Counted from the stretch's first letter, positions 25,456 to 35,874 are shown. The stretch is DNA of 64,000 nt from an uncultured Monoglobus sp. (GCA_947624305.1 CANQKC010000009.1:1-64000), one strand, 5' to 3'. Numbers and translations: made by a program. The notes: generated by a model not told the origin, from the letters alone.

Positions 25456-28020
25456 TTACTCCGCAGCTTTGGGAGCATCCGCTTCCTTTATCCAGTTTTC
25501 GAGCGTGTCCGTAACACTTCCGCTTTTGACTGTTCCGTATATTGTTCCTGCTCCGTTTATGGTAACAAACGGCATTGCGTAGATGGCTGTGTCAAAATTA
25601 CTGTATTCTATATTGGTAACATCTCCGTAATATCCACCGCTGCTAATTGGTTCAGTTGATGACAAGTAATCTCTGCCTGCCACTATCTGTCCTTCACTGT
25701 TTACAAAGTAGAAACCATAGCTTGTAACGCCTTCGGCGTTTTCATACTGCTGCAAAAATCTGATAACGCCGGTCTTAACTCCGTCAGGCGCGTCACCGGG
25801 TGTGTAATAGCCGCAATCCGAATCTGTTGTGCCAAAGCCCGAGTTGGTCGTAATTTTCATATTCGCAAAATACGGACTTCCGCTTCTTTGTACCAAACGA
25901 ACCTTGTTTATCGCGGTATCGCTGTCGGCGTTTGTTCCTATGCTCTTCGTGTGAGCTGTGCCCTTACTGTCAGTAAGCGTCACGGTTATAAATCCGTCTG
26001 TTCCCTGCTTTGCGTAGTTCGCAATAACCTGAAGATGCGCCCAGCCGCCTTCAAATTCAACAGCGCCGTCACCACTGTATTTGATCCAACTTGTACCGTT
26101 ATATCCGGGGCCGATATTAATAGTTCCTCCGGCGATATTAAGTATTTCGGCAATTAAACCTTTATCGCCTTGATTGGGCTGCGTTGACGTTGCCGACTCT
26201 CCCTCAAGATTAATTCTGAGCAAATTACCGGAATAACTTGTGTCGATATAAATATCGGTGTCAAAGGCAACCACGCCGCTCGATACCGGCTCTTCAAGCT
26301 CGGTATAGATATTTTTGGAATTAATAAGCACAGCGTTATCTTTTCCCTCATAGTTACTCTCTGTCGCATAACCGAGCGCGCCGCCGCTTACGCCGGGCTT
26401 CCAATCGGAATAACTCGGCATTGAGTTTTTGTGGTATTCATGTGATTCAATCTCTATTTTATTAACATAAGATAAGGTGCTGTCTGCTACCGCTGTGATC
26501 GTGGCGGGCTCAAGTCCGTCATATGTATAAGTCGTGACGTTGGGAACTCCGTTTATTGTTAATGTGCCGTTATTCCATGTGGAGAAAGTAACAATACTCT
26601 GGGGGAGGACAGGGATCTCAAACGTAGTACCCCCGGTCACCTGCGCCCATTTATTTGTTGATTCGATTGTGTTGAATTTTCCACTTGTAGTGTCAACATT
26701 TATCCAAACGCTTTCATCCTCATTGGCATATATCTTTGTGTTTCCGTCTCCTTGAAGACTGATATAATCGTTAAATGTTACATCTTTTATAGGCTCCAAA
26801 TCCCATGTGATTTTTTTCGTGCTGTTTCCGCTGCCGTTCATGTATTGAATTATATTCTCTTCAGTCATTTTCGCGCCATTGCCCTTGATTTGTGTCGCGC
26901 TTGCCTTAACGGTTACATTGTCACTTTCATCGTTTATGGTAATGGAACCTTGATCAACGCCCCCGTTAGTGTAATATTGAGAAATAACTTCAGATGTCAC
27001 AGTATAAGTATCATATTTTAACTGTACTTCTTTCGGGCTTTTATATGTATCTGAAATTTTATTACCGTCAACGCCGCCTTTGTCATATGTTACGGTAACT
27101 ACATTTTCAGGATTCTCTCCGGTGAAAGTTACTTTGCTTATGCCGGGATCCGCGTTGACCTTTACCACCTTAAACGGATCGGTAATCGTGAGTTCACACT
27201 CGTTGCTCTCATATTCTGTGTATGACGCTTTGATTTTCGCAGTTTTGCCTGTTTGGCCGGTTGCCTGAACAGTCGCAGTTTTGCCGGTAGACGTTGTCAG
27301 TTTTGCCACACTTTCATCGGAGGGATCAATTGTCCACTTGATTTGATCTTGGTCGGTTATATTAAATGTCTCTGCGGTGAGTGTGGCAGATGTACCGGGA
27401 GCAATGCCGATAGTTTCGGGAATGATGATGATCGGAATTACTTCATATTTTATTTCGTAAATATATACATCGGTTGCTGTCGAACGAGATGAGATGTATA
27501 TTGTTGTAGGTTTTTCGGTACTTCCGTTTACTATTACCGAATATTCCTTAAGATCTGTTGATAGGGGAATATCATGATTAGAGCCGTCATTAATTCGCAT
27601 GTTTCTACCAGTAGTTGCAGCCTTGGCTTTAACCGTTATTTTACCGGGAGCGGCAGCTTTGAAAATAAGACAAGACTTACCGGTATCGCCGTTATAGCCT
27701 TCATATCTATATGAATAACCGCTTTCATCTGAAATTTCTTTGATTTTTGACACTTGATCAGCATTACCGGCATTACCGCCCGGACAATAAATCAGTCCGT
27801 TGTCAAATTCAGTCACATCAGCTTCTGTACCACCATTTTTAATTGTACCGGAATCAGTCAAATCGTAATCATCTTTTGTAAATGTAAATGTTGTGGTTTG
27901 ACCATAAGTTTTTGCCTTATTATCGCCGGTAACCGCGCTTGCGGTCAGTGGTACCGCGACTAACATTGTTACTGTTACTGCCACTGCCAGCAACAGCGAT
28001 AAAATTCTTCTTTTTCTCAT
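25456..28020 (-). CDS. Large secreted protein with Big_2-like domain
   Basis: An 854-residue exported protein. A Sec signal peptide (MRKRRILSLLLAVAVTVTML, ending near ASA at about 29) is followed by beta-rich modules. About residues 195-285 resemble a bacterial Ig-like Big_2 domain (GIAPGTSATLTAETFNITD...GKTAKIKASY). Other parts resemble carbohydrate-binding or jelly-roll repeats. There is no SLH domain, LPXTG motif or catalytic motif that I recognise. Asn, Thr and Gly are abundant, as in surface proteins. It probably acts outside the cell, perhaps on polysaccharide; this is inference. It is followed by the 58-residue small protein. Confidence 0.8.
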   Translation of the reverse strand: MRKRRILSLLLAVAVTVTMLVAVPLTASAVTGDNKAKTYGQTTTFTFTKDDYDLTDSGTIKNGGTEADVTEFDNGLIYCPGGNAGNADQVSKIKEISDESGYSYRYEGYNGDTGKSCLIFKAAAPGKITVKAKAATTGRNMRINDGSNHDIPLSTDLKEYSVIVNGSTEKPTTIYISSRSTATDVYIYEIKYEVIPIIIIPETIGIAPGTSATLTAETFNITDQDQIKWTIDPSDESVAKLTTSTGKTATVQATGQTGKTAKIKASYTEYESNECELTITDPFKVVKVNADPGISKVTFTGENPENVVTVTYDKGGVDGNKISDTYKSPKEVQLKYDTYTVTSEVISQYYTNGGVDQGSITINDESDNVTVKASATQIKGNGAKMTEENIIQYMNGSGNSTKKITWDLEPIKDVTFNDYISLQGDGNTKIYANEDESVWINVDTTSGKFNTIESTNKWAQVTGGTTFEIPVLPQSIVTFSTWNNGTLTINGVPNVTTYTYDGLEPATITAVADSTLSYVNKIEIESHEYHKNSMPSYSDWKPGVSGGALGYATESNYEGKDNAVLINSKNIYTELEEPVSSGVVAFDTDIYIDTSYSGNLLRINLEGESATSTQPNQGDKGLIAEILNIAGGTINIGPGYNGTSWIKYSGDGAVEFEGGWAHLQVIANYAKQGTDGFITVTLTDSKGTAHTKSIGTNADSDTAINKVRLVQRSGSPYFANMKITTNSGFGTTDSDCGYYTPGDAPDGVKTGVIRFLQQYENAEGVTSYGFYFVNSEGQIVAGRDYLSSTEPISSGGYYGDVTNIEYSNFDTAIYAMPFVTINGAGTIYGTVKSGSVTDTLENWIKEADAPKAAE

Positions 28021-28073
28021 TGTAATTCCCTTTCTTTCTTTTAGATTTTTTATATTATTTTATTTTTTTCGTG

Positions 28074-28757
28074 GTGTGTGTTACCCCTCTCAGTCAGGCT
28101 TTGCCTGACAGCTCTCCCCAAGGGGCGAGCCAGGACGTCGGGGGCTACATGTCCGCAAATGTTAATGATTTGTGGCCCCGTTTATTAGTGGAAACGGAAT
28201 ACTGTGGTGCATCGAACCCGCTCCGCGGCTCCGGCCGCAGCCGTCCCCTACGGCATGCATGGAAAACCTAATTGCAAATTGCCACATTTTACGGCTCCCT
28301 CCGGGAGGGAGCTGTCGCCGAAGGCGACTGAGGGAGATTGGCGAGCTTACTCCCTCCACCGCTGTCGCGGTCCCCCTCCCTCAAAGAGGGAGGCGTTTTT
28401 TGCCTCTCCCCAAGGGGCGAGGCGGGACGTCCGTGGGCCGTCCTCTACGGCATGTTATGGAAAACCTAATTGCAAATTGCCTCAATTTACGGCTCCCTCC
28501 GGGAGGGAGCTGTCGCCGAAGGCGACTGAGGGAGATTGGCGAGCTTACTCCCTCCACCGCTATCGCTACATGTCCGCAAATGTTAATGATTTGTGGCCCC
28601 GTTTATTCGTGGAAACGGAATACCATGGTGCAACGCACCCGCTCCGCGGCTCCGGCCCCAGTCCCCCTCCCTCAAAGAGGGAGGCGTTTTTCGGGCGGAT
28701 AATATCCGCCCCTACATGGTGAGGGCCTATTCGCTAATCACTAATAACTAATTACTA
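28074..28757. repeat. Intergenic repeat mosaic 5 with a tandem duplication
   Basis: The stretch includes a two-fold duplication. The unit at about 28146-28240 (ACATGTCCGCAAATGTTAAT start) recurs at about 28567-28661. The unit at about 28251-28367 (GGAAAACCTAATTGCAAATT start) recurs at about 28450-28566. Each pair differs at few positions. CTCCCTCCGGGAGGGAG palindromes are present in both copies. It ends with GGGCGGATAATATCCGCCCC (28694) and a TTCGCTAATCACTAATAACT run. No gene is supported. Confidence 0.82.
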
Positions 28758-28761
28758 CGTT

Positions 28762-28800
28762 AAAACGGCATAGGGACGCAGTTGTCCCTATGCCGTTTTT
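28762..28800. terminator. Bidirectional terminator-like hairpin
   Basis: ACGGCATAGGGAC stem, GCAGTT loop, exact complement, AAAA on one side and TTTTT on the other. No gene ends beside it on either strand. The following 28801-29102 (about 300 bases) has a nine-base C run (28870) and one TTATCCACA sequence but no gene. Confidence 0.75.
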
Positions 28801-29102
28801 CTCTTATTTTTGGGCGCGGTCAGGCCGCGGACCGGGTTATCCACATTTTCGGGTATAATAAAATGCGTACCCCCCCCCGGCGGTTGCCGGAGAAAGGCAC
28901 ATTTTGTGTATAATTTTCGTAATTTTGCCGATATGTCATTTTGAATACCTTCTCTGCTTCAAAATAACCTATCCCGCCATGATAGAGATAAGAATTTTGA
29001 CACGATAACTAATCAACATTTTCAACCACTGATATTTTAACATAACAAAAAATATTTGTCAACAGTTTTTATAAAAATATTTATAAAATTAAAAATTTTT
29101 TA

Positions 29103-29621
29103 TTAAATATTCCTTATTTCAATTTTTGCGCCGGGTGTCAGCAGGTTTAAAATCCTTAACATAACATCCTCAGGGACCGACACGCAGCCGCGCGTATGCG
29201 GCTTTCGTGCGCAGTGCAGAAATATCCCGGAGCCCGCGCCGGGAATGTTCTTCTTGTTATATCCGATAACCGCGCCGTATTTATATTCGGGAAATTCCGA
29301 CATTTTTTCCGCCGAGCGGAAGTCGGGATCGATATTTTCGATATCAACGATTTGATTATAGAATTCCGACCGCGGGTCATCAACGAGATATGTATGGTCA
29401 TTAATTTTTATATAGGGCAGGGAAAATCCCGGATCGCCCGAAAAACCGAAAGCCGCGGTTATTTCAAACTCTCCCGCAGGGGTCGCGCCGTCGCCCTCTC
29501 GCTTGTTTCTTGTTATTCCGCTTTTTCCGACAAAGCACGGAGATTTAAGCACCGTTTTTCCTTTATTTAAAACAACGAGCTCATGCGGGCCGTTTCCCGA
29601 AACGATTACTTTTTGCGTCAT
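29103..29621 (-). CDS. L,D-transpeptidase family protein (YkuD fold)
   Basis: A 172-residue protein with the YkuD catalytic signature ending in IFLHCARKPHTRGCVSVP (histidine and cysteine nucleophile). The upstream region has GDGATPAGEFEI, typical of the ErfK/YbiS/YhnG type. These enzymes make 3-3 peptidoglycan cross-links or attach proteins. No signal peptide or anchor is seen, which is odd for a periplasm- or wall-side enzyme. GGTGGTG precedes the ATG. Confidence 0.85.
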   Translation of the reverse strand: MTQKVIVSGNGPHELVVLNKGKTVLKSPCFVGKSGITRNKREGDGATPAGEFEITAAFGFSGDPGFSLPYIKINDHTYLVDDPRSEFYNQIVDIENIDPDFRSAEKMSEFPEYKYGAVIGYNKKNIPGAGSGIFLHCARKPHTRGCVSVPEDVMLRILNLLTPGAKIEIRNI

Positions 29622-29685
29622 AACACCACCTGTTTATCATATGTTCAAAAACATGTATTGACCCCGGCGTTTTCAAAATTCTCAC

Positions 29686-29714
29686 TTGAATATATAAAAC
29701 TGTTGTGTTAAAAT
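29686..29714 (+). promoter_or_regulatory. ispG-polC promoter
   Basis: TTGAAT (29686-29691), 17 bases, TAAAAT (29709-29714), about 33 bases before ispG. Confidence 0.65.
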
Positions 29715-29747
29715 TAACTCATACGCATATTTGGGAGTGTTGAAATT

Positions 29748-30791
29748 ATGACAAAAAAAATAAAAATAGGAAATACAGAGATCGGCGGCGGAGCGTCGGT
29801 CAAGATACAGTCGATGACAAACGTTCTGACCCGCGACGCGGAAAAAGTGATCGCGCAGATAAACGAGCTTGAGGCCGCGGGATGCGACATTGTGCGCTTT
29901 TCGGTGCCCGACAGGGAGAGCGCCGAGAACATCGGCATTATAAAGAGCCGCACAAATATCCCGCTGGTGGCGGACATACACTTTGATTACCGCCTGGCGC
30001 TTATGTGCATTGAGCGCGGCATCGACAAGGTGAGGATAAACCCCGGCAACATCGGCGGCGAGGACAACGCCGCAGCCGTTGCGAAGGCCGCGCGGGCGAA
30101 AAATATTCCGATACGCGTCGGGGTCAACGGCGGCTCGCTTGAAAAGGGCCTGCTCGAAAAATGCGGCGGCGACCTGCCCCGCGCTATGGTCGAAAGCGCG
30201 AAGCGCCATGTTGAGATCTTAAACAAGTTTGATTTTGACGATATTGTTCTGTCGCTCAAGGCGTCTGACGTCCGCACAACCGTTCGGGCGTACCGGCTGG
30301 CGAGCGAAACATTTGACTATCCGCTGCATCTCGGCGTGACCGAGGCCGGAACCGCGAAGCAAGGCATAGTGAAATCGTCGATAGGAATAGGCTCGCTGCT
30401 GCTTGACGGGATAGGCGACACCGTTCGGGTGTCTCTGACGGACGATCCGGTCGAGGAGGTCAGGGCGGCGCGGCTCATTCTGCGCTCGCTCGACATGGGC
30501 GACAATTATGTTGAGGTCGTCTCGTGCCCCACCTGCGCCAGAACAAAAATTGATCTTATTCTCATCGCGAACGCGGTCAACGAGGCCGTCAGCGGGATAA
30601 GGAAAAAGCTCAAGGTGGCCGTTATGGGCTGCGTTGTCAACGGGCCGGGCGAGGCCTCGGGCGCGGACATCGGGATCGCGGGCGGCGACGGCTGCGCCGT
30701 GCTGTTCAAACACGGCGAGATAATCAAAAAGGTGAGCGAAAGCGAGATCGTTTCCTGCCTTGTTGACGAGATCAAAAAAATGACTGAGTAA
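29748..30791 (+). CDS. ispG: 4-hydroxy-3-methylbut-2-enyl diphosphate synthase
   Basis: A 347-residue iron-sulphur enzyme of the MEP isoprenoid pathway (GcpE). It begins with the TIM-barrel half (GGGASVKIQSMTNV, ADIHFDYRLAL, RINPGNIG). The C-terminal half carries the cluster cysteines (VSCPTCARTKID and MGCVVNGPGEA) and the conserved GIAGGDG. Its length fits the short bacterial form. It is five bases from the polC frame and probably cotranscribed. Confidence 0.97.
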   Translation: MTKKIKIGNTEIGGGASVKIQSMTNVLTRDAEKVIAQINELEAAGCDIVRFSVPDRESAENIGIIKSRTNIPLVADIHFDYRLALMCIERGIDKVRINPGNIGGEDNAAAVAKAARAKNIPIRVGVNGGSLEKGLLEKCGGDLPRAMVESAKRHVEILNKFDFDDIVLSLKASDVRTTVRAYRLASETFDYPLHLGVTEAGTAKQGIVKSSIGIGSLLLDGIGDTVRVSLTDDPVEEVRAARLILRSLDMGDNYVEVVSCPTCARTKIDLILIANAVNEAVSGIRKKLKVAVMGCVVNGPGEASGADIGIAGGDGCAVLFKHGEIIKKVSESEIVSCLVDEIKKMTE

Positions 30792-30805
30792 AAGGAATGA
30801 TAAAT

Positions 30806-33800
30806 ATGACGCCAAAAGTTCTTGAAATATTTGACAGAGTAACCGTGACCGAAAAATACGCCTCGGCGCTTGATTTGTTCGAGGTCGAAACCTGCAGCGT
30901 GGATATGCGCGCCGACAGGATCGACCTTTATCTCAACGGCGGAAAGGCCGAGGATTTTCTGCCCGCCGCGGACACCCGCGCCTTTATTGAAATGACCAAA
31001 AATCTCTACGGGATAAGAGCGTTTGACATTCTGGTAAAATATCCCGGGGTCGGATTTTCGGACGAATATTTTGACTATCTCATGGACGCATACCTTTCCG
31101 TTCACGACTCGGGCAGGGCGTTTTTGAGCGGCGCCGAGGCCGCCTATGAAAACGGCGTTCTGACCGTCAGCGGCCTTACGGGAAACGCGGAAATTCTGAA
31201 AAATATAGGGTTTGAAAGCTTTATGCGCCGCCATATGTCATACGCCTTTGGAACCAACGTCCGCGTAGACATGGTATTTTCAGACACGGACCGCGAGGAA
31301 TATCTCAGGCGGCAGGAGGAGCTTGAAAAAAATCTTGAGGCAGCGGCGGCGAGGACCGCGCCAAAACCCGCTAAAAAGCCGCGGGCGGCGAAGCAGTTCG
31401 GAAGATACATAGACGAGGAACCCATGCCGATCATCAACCTGACCGAGGACATCGGAACATGCGTTGTTCAAGGCGAAATAATCGAGTGCGAGACCCGCGA
31501 GATCGCGCGCGGAAATCGAAAAAACCTGTCGATAAGATTTTCGATCGGGGACGACGAGTGGGCCGTGACGTGCAGCGCCTACGGCGGCGAGGAAAAGCTG
31601 AAGACTCTCAGAAGCATGCTTTCGGAAGGGGCAATGCTTAAAGTTAAGGGAAATTATAAATTTGACGACTTTTTGAAAACCAATATCATTGACGTGACAG
31701 CGGCTCTGGCTGTTGATCCCGTTCCCGTGAGGAAGGACAACTATCCGAAAAAACGCGTTGAGCTGCACCTTCACACAAAAATGAGCGCGATGGACGCTAT
31801 GACGTCTATCGGCGATCTTGTTGACAGAGCCGCGTACTGGGGCCACCCCGCGATCGCCATAACCGACCACGGAGTCGTGCAGGGATTTCCCGACGCCGCG
31901 ACCGCGGCGGCAGCGCACAAAGGTCTTAAAATGATCTACGGCATGGAAGGGTACCTCATTGACGATATTAACTCAAAGCAGCTAAATAAAATCCGTGAAA
32001 TAAAAAATGGCACATATGTTGTATTTGACCTTGAAACGACCGGCCTCAAAGCCGAAACCGAGGCCATTACCGAGATCGGCGCCGTCAAGATCAAAGACGG
32101 GCTCATAGTTGACAGCTTTTCGCAGCTTGTTAATCCCGAAAAGAACATATCAGCGGAGATTACGAATATCACGGGGATAACCAATGAAATGGTTGAAAAT
32201 ATGCCGACCATCGCCGAGGTTCTGCCGAAATTCCGCAGGTTCTGCGATGGCGCCGTTATGGTGGCGCACAACACCTCGTTTGACATGAGTTTTATATACG
32301 CGGCGGCGAAGCGGCTCAATATGTATTTTCCGAACAAAACCGCCGACACTCTTAAAATGTCGCGCAAATTGTGGCCAGATGAGGAAGTTCACAAACTTGA
32401 CGTTGTGTGCGGCCGCCTCGGTGTTGAGCTTAACAACCACCACAGAGCTCTGGCCGACGCCGAAGCCGCGGCGCGCTGCTTCATAAAAATGATGGAGATG
32501 ACCGAATGGAAGCAGGCGGCGGAGCTTGAAAAAGAGATAACGGTTATCGAAAAAGACGACCCGAAAATAAAAGAAAGAAAATATCACATAATCCTGCTGG
32601 CGCGGAACTATGTAGGGCTTAAAAATTTATACAAGCTTATTTCCGCGTCCAACCTCGATTATTTCTACCGCCGTCCGGGAATACCCAAAAGTCTGCTCCA
32701 CAAGCACCGCGAGGGAATAATTATCGGCTCGGCCTGCGAACAGGGCGAGCTTTACCGCGGAATAATCAAGGGTCTTTCGGACGATGAGCTCAGAGAGATC
32801 GCGAAATTCTACGATTATCTCGAAATTCAGCCGCTCGGCAACAACGCCTTTATGCTCAGAAACAACCAGGTCAAGGATATGGACGAGCTGATCGGAATAA
32901 ACAAAAAGATCGTGGAGCTGGGCGACAGCGTGGGCAGAAAAACCGTCGCGACCTGCGACGTGCATTTTATGGACCCGAAGGACGAGATGTACCGCAGGGT
33001 TCTGCAGGGCGCGCAGGGATACGAGGACGCGGAAACTCAAGCTCCGCTTTTCTTCCGCACGACCGACGAGATGATGGAGGAGTTCAGCTATCTCGGCGAC
33101 CGCTGTGAGGAGATCGTTATTGACAACACGATTGAGATCGCGGATATGATCGAGGACATCAAACCCGTGAAATCGGGCTCGTATCCGCCGGAAATTCCCA
33201 ACAGCGAGCGCGATCTGGTTGAAATGTGCCGCAAAAAGGCCCATGAGGTCTATGGCGACATTCTGCCCGAGATCGTTGAGAAGCGCATGGAAAAGGAGCT
33301 TGACTGCATAGTTAAATACGGATATTCGGTTATGTATATGATCGCCCATAAACTGGTAAAAAAATCCAACGAGGCGGGCTATCTTGTCGGCAGCCGCGGA
33401 AGCGTCGGCTCATCATTCGCGGCGTTTTTGTCGGACATAACCGAGGTAAACGCGCTCTGCCCGCACTATATCTGCCCCGAGTGCAAATACAGCGAATTTT
33501 TTGAGCACGGCGAATATCAGGTCGGAATGGATATGCCCGACAAGATCTGCCCGAAATGCGGCGCGCCTCTAAAAAAGGACGGACTCAATATTCCGTTTGA
33601 GACCTTCCTCGGATTTAAGGGCGACAAGGTCCCGGATATCGACCTCAACTTCTCGGGCGAATATCAGGCGACCGCTCATAAATATGTGGGCGAGCTGTTC
33701 GGCGAGGAATATGTTTTCAAGGCGGGCACGATCGGCACAATAGCCGACAAGACCGCCATAGCTCTCGCGCGGAAATATTACGAGCAGAAGGACATAAACG

Positions 33801-35062
33801 CGCCCGAACCCGAGCTGAAGCGTATCTCAAAGGGAATGGTCGACGTTAAGCGGACCACCGGCCAGCACCCGGGCGGAATTATAGTCTGCCCGAAAACTAT
33901 GGACATACATGATTTCACGCCGGTCCAACACCCGGCGGACAAAAAAGACTCGGACATTATCACCACCCATTTTGACTTTCATTCGATACACGACAACCTG
34001 CTCAAGCTTGATATTCTCGGCCACGACGACCCTTCGACGATCAGAATGCTCGAGGACCTGACCGGGATCGACGCACTGAAGATACCGCTTGACGACCCCG
34101 AGACGATGAGTATATTCAGCGGCACCGAGGCGATCGGAGTCACGCCCGAGCAAATCGACAGCAAGGTCGGCACCTTCGGCGTTCCGGAGTTCGGCACGAA
34201 TTTCGTGCGCGGCATGCTGGTCGACACAATGCCGAAAACCTTTGTTGAGCTGCTGATAATATCGGGCCTGTCGCACGGCACCGACGTGTGGCTCAACAAC
34301 GCGCAGGACCTTATCAAAAACAAAACCGCCAGTCTTTCCGAAGTCATCGGACTAAGAGACGACATTATGGTATATCTCATTCAAAAGGGCTTAAAGCCCG
34401 ACATGGCTTTCCAAATAATGGAATTTGTCAGAAAAGGCAGAGCCGCGAAAGAGGGAATGCCCGAGAATTTTGAAAAAGCCATGCGCGAGAACAACGTTCC
34501 CGAATGGTACATAAACTCCTGCAAAAAAATCAAATATATGTTCCCGAAGGCGCACGCGGCGGCCTATGTTATGATGGCGTTCAGAATAGCGTATTTTAAA
34601 GTCCACTATCCGACCGAATTTTACATGGCCTATTTCACCGTGAGGGCGGACTTGTTTGACGCCTCGATAATGGCCGTCGGAAAAGACAGAGTTGTTCAGG
34701 AAATGCGCAAGATACGCGCGAAAGGCCCCTCCGCCACCGCGAACGAGAAAAATCTGTTCACGATCCTTGAAGTCTGCCTTGAGATGTATGAGCGCGGGAT
34801 AAGTTTCGCGCCCGTAAATATTTATGAGAGCCACGCCTTTAAGTTCGGGCTCAAGGATAATAAAATCCTGCCGCCGCTCAACGCGTTCCCGGGAGTCGGA
34901 ACCGGCGCGGCGCAGGCGGTTTACGAGGCGGCCCGCGGCGGAGAATTCATGTCAAAGGACGACCTGAAGCAGCGCTCGGGCGTGACAAAAACCGTGATCG
35001 ACATTCTGGCGGACAACGGAGTTCTGGGCGATATGCCCGACAGCTCGCAGATCTCGTTCTGA
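30806..35062 (+). CDS. polC: DNA polymerase III alpha subunit, PolC type
   Basis: A 1418-residue replicative polymerase of low-GC Gram-positives. Order: an N-terminal domain, an OB fold, a PHP domain (VELHLHTKMSAMDAMTSI, about 318) split by a DEDDh proofreading exonuclease (YVVFDLETTGL, about 401), polymerase palm and fingers with GSRGSVGSS, a four-cysteine zinc site (about 884-920, CPHYICPECK and CPKCG), and the active-site PDIDLNFSG (about 942). The start at 30806 is preferred because AAAGGA lies nine bases upstream; an ATG three codons earlier has no room for an SD. The stop is three bases from convergent comF, with no clear terminator between. Confidence 0.97.
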   Translation: MTPKVLEIFDRVTVTEKYASALDLFEVETCSVDMRADRIDLYLNGGKAEDFLPAADTRAFIEMTKNLYGIRAFDILVKYPGVGFSDEYFDYLMDAYLSVHDSGRAFLSGAEAAYENGVLTVSGLTGNAEILKNIGFESFMRRHMSYAFGTNVRVDMVFSDTDREEYLRRQEELEKNLEAAAARTAPKPAKKPRAAKQFGRYIDEEPMPIINLTEDIGTCVVQGEIIECETREIARGNRKNLSIRFSIGDDEWAVTCSAYGGEEKLKTLRSMLSEGAMLKVKGNYKFDDFLKTNIIDVTAALAVDPVPVRKDNYPKKRVELHLHTKMSAMDAMTSIGDLVDRAAYWGHPAIAITDHGVVQGFPDAATAAAAHKGLKMIYGMEGYLIDDINSKQLNKIREIKNGTYVVFDLETTGLKAETEAITEIGAVKIKDGLIVDSFSQLVNPEKNISAEITNITGITNEMVENMPTIAEVLPKFRRFCDGAVMVAHNTSFDMSFIYAAAKRLNMYFPNKTADTLKMSRKLWPDEEVHKLDVVCGRLGVELNNHHRALADAEAAARCFIKMMEMTEWKQAAELEKEITVIEKDDPKIKERKYHIILLARNYVGLKNLYKLISASNLDYFYRRPGIPKSLLHKHREGIIIGSACEQGELYRGIIKGLSDDELREIAKFYDYLEIQPLGNNAFMLRNNQVKDMDELIGINKKIVELGDSVGRKTVATCDVHFMDPKDEMYRRVLQGAQGYEDAETQAPLFFRTTDEMMEEFSYLGDRCEEIVIDNTIEIADMIEDIKPVKSGSYPPEIPNSERDLVEMCRKKAHEVYGDILPEIVEKRMEKELDCIVKYGYSVMYMIAHKLVKKSNEAGYLVGSRGSVGSSFAAFLSDITEVNALCPHYICPECKYSEFFEHGEYQVGMDMPDKICPKCGAPLKKDGLNIPFETFLGFKGDKVPDIDLNFSGEYQATAHKYVGELFGEEYVFKAGTIGTIADKTAIALARKYYEQKDINAPEPELKRISKGMVDVKRTTGQHPGGIIVCPKTMDIHDFTPVQHPADKKDSDIITTHFDFHSIHDNLLKLDILGHDDPSTIRMLEDLTGIDALKIPLDDPETMSIFSGTEAIGVTPEQIDSKVGTFGVPEFGTNFVRGMLVDTMPKTFVELLIISGLSHGTDVWLNNAQDLIKNKTASLSEVIGLRDDIMVYLIQKGLKPDMAFQIMEFVRKGRAAKEGMPENFEKAMRENNVPEWYINSCKKIKYMFPKAHAAAYVMMAFRIAYFKVHYPTEFYMAYFTVRADLFDASIMAVGKDRVVQEMRKIRAKGPSATANEKNLFTILEVCLEMYERGISFAPVNIYESHAFKFGLKDNKILPPLNAFPGVGTGAAQAVYEAARGGEFMSKDDLKQRSGVTKTVIDILADNGVLGDMPDSSQISF

Positions 35063-35065
35063 TTT

Positions 35066-35806
35066 TTAAGAATTTTCAAAATCCGTTTCCGCGACCGAGG
35101 CGCCATACACATGAGCGGCGCCTTTTTCCTTCAGCGCCCGCGCGCATTCGTTAAACGTTGAGCCGGTGGTTTTCACGTCGTCGATAACGAGTATATTCTT
35201 TTTATTGATAAATCTCGGATCAATTCTCACTTCAAACGCGCCGAAAAGATTTTCGCGGCGCATATCGCCGCTGAGAGACGTCTGCTTTGTTGTTTCTCTC
35301 ACGCGGCACAAAATATTTTTCCTGTACGGAATTTCAAGCCTTTTTGAGATTTCCGCCGCCAATATATCACACTGGTCAAACCCCGGATTTCTCATTCTTT
35401 CCTTTCTCGGAGGCACCGCGGCGATCAGATCGATTTTTTTAAGCTTTCCGGACACCGACGCGGTGATCATTCCGGCGAACGTTTTATAATATCCCGAGGC
35501 GAAGCCCCTTTTAAAATTCAAAATTCCGCCCTTTGTATTCTCATCATACACGCACGCCGATATTATGCGGTCATAATTCATTGAGCCGCCGCTTTTTCTC
35601 AAATCAAAACATTCGCCGCAAATATTTTTATCTTGATCGATCGGCGTTCCGCAAATCGAGCAGCAGCGTTCATTCACGCAAAAGCGTATTTTATCCATAC
35701 ATTCCGCGCATATGTAAACGCATGTTTCGGAACGCGGCATAACCTTTCCGCAAAACGCGCATTTTTCGGGATAAATAATATATAATATTTTGTCAATAAA
35801 GCTCAT
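35066..35806 (-). CDS. comF: ComF-family phosphoribosyltransferase-like protein
   Basis: About 246 residues. Four paired-cysteine knuckles (CAFCGK, CAECMD, CSICGTP, CGECFD) occupy the first 85 residues. A phosphoribosyltransferase domain follows with a PRPP loop VIDDVKTTGST and PPRKERMRNPGFDQ. ComF takes part in inward transport of single-stranded DNA in natural competence. No other com genes are in view. The ATG at 35806 follows GGCGGTGAAACGG; a longer frame to 35830 is possible. Confidence 0.93.
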   Translation of the reverse strand: MSFIDKILYIIYPEKCAFCGKVMPRSETCVYICAECMDKIRFCVNERCCSICGTPIDQDKNICGECFDLRKSGGSMNYDRIISACVYDENTKGGILNFKRGFASGYYKTFAGMITASVSGKLKKIDLIAAVPPRKERMRNPGFDQCDILAAEISKRLEIPYRKNILCRVRETTKQTSLSGDMRRENLFGAFEVRIDPRFINKKNILVIDDVKTTGSTFNECARALKEKGAAHVYGASVAETDFENS

Positions 35807-35874
35807 AATTTCCGTTTCACCGCCGATCATAAATTTTGTAAAATTATATCACAAAATTTTATAAATTTCAACGC

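Noticed and set aside
28074-28757. Possible CRISPR or coding region in the repeat tract
   Set aside because: The repeats are long, irregular and unit-duplicated without spacers of constant size; the frames are low-complexity and lack SD sites.
28837-28845. A perfect DnaA box (TTATCCACA)
   Set aside because: Only one perfect box, with no cluster, no AT-rich unwinding repeats and no dnaA or dnaN nearby, so it does not support an origin.
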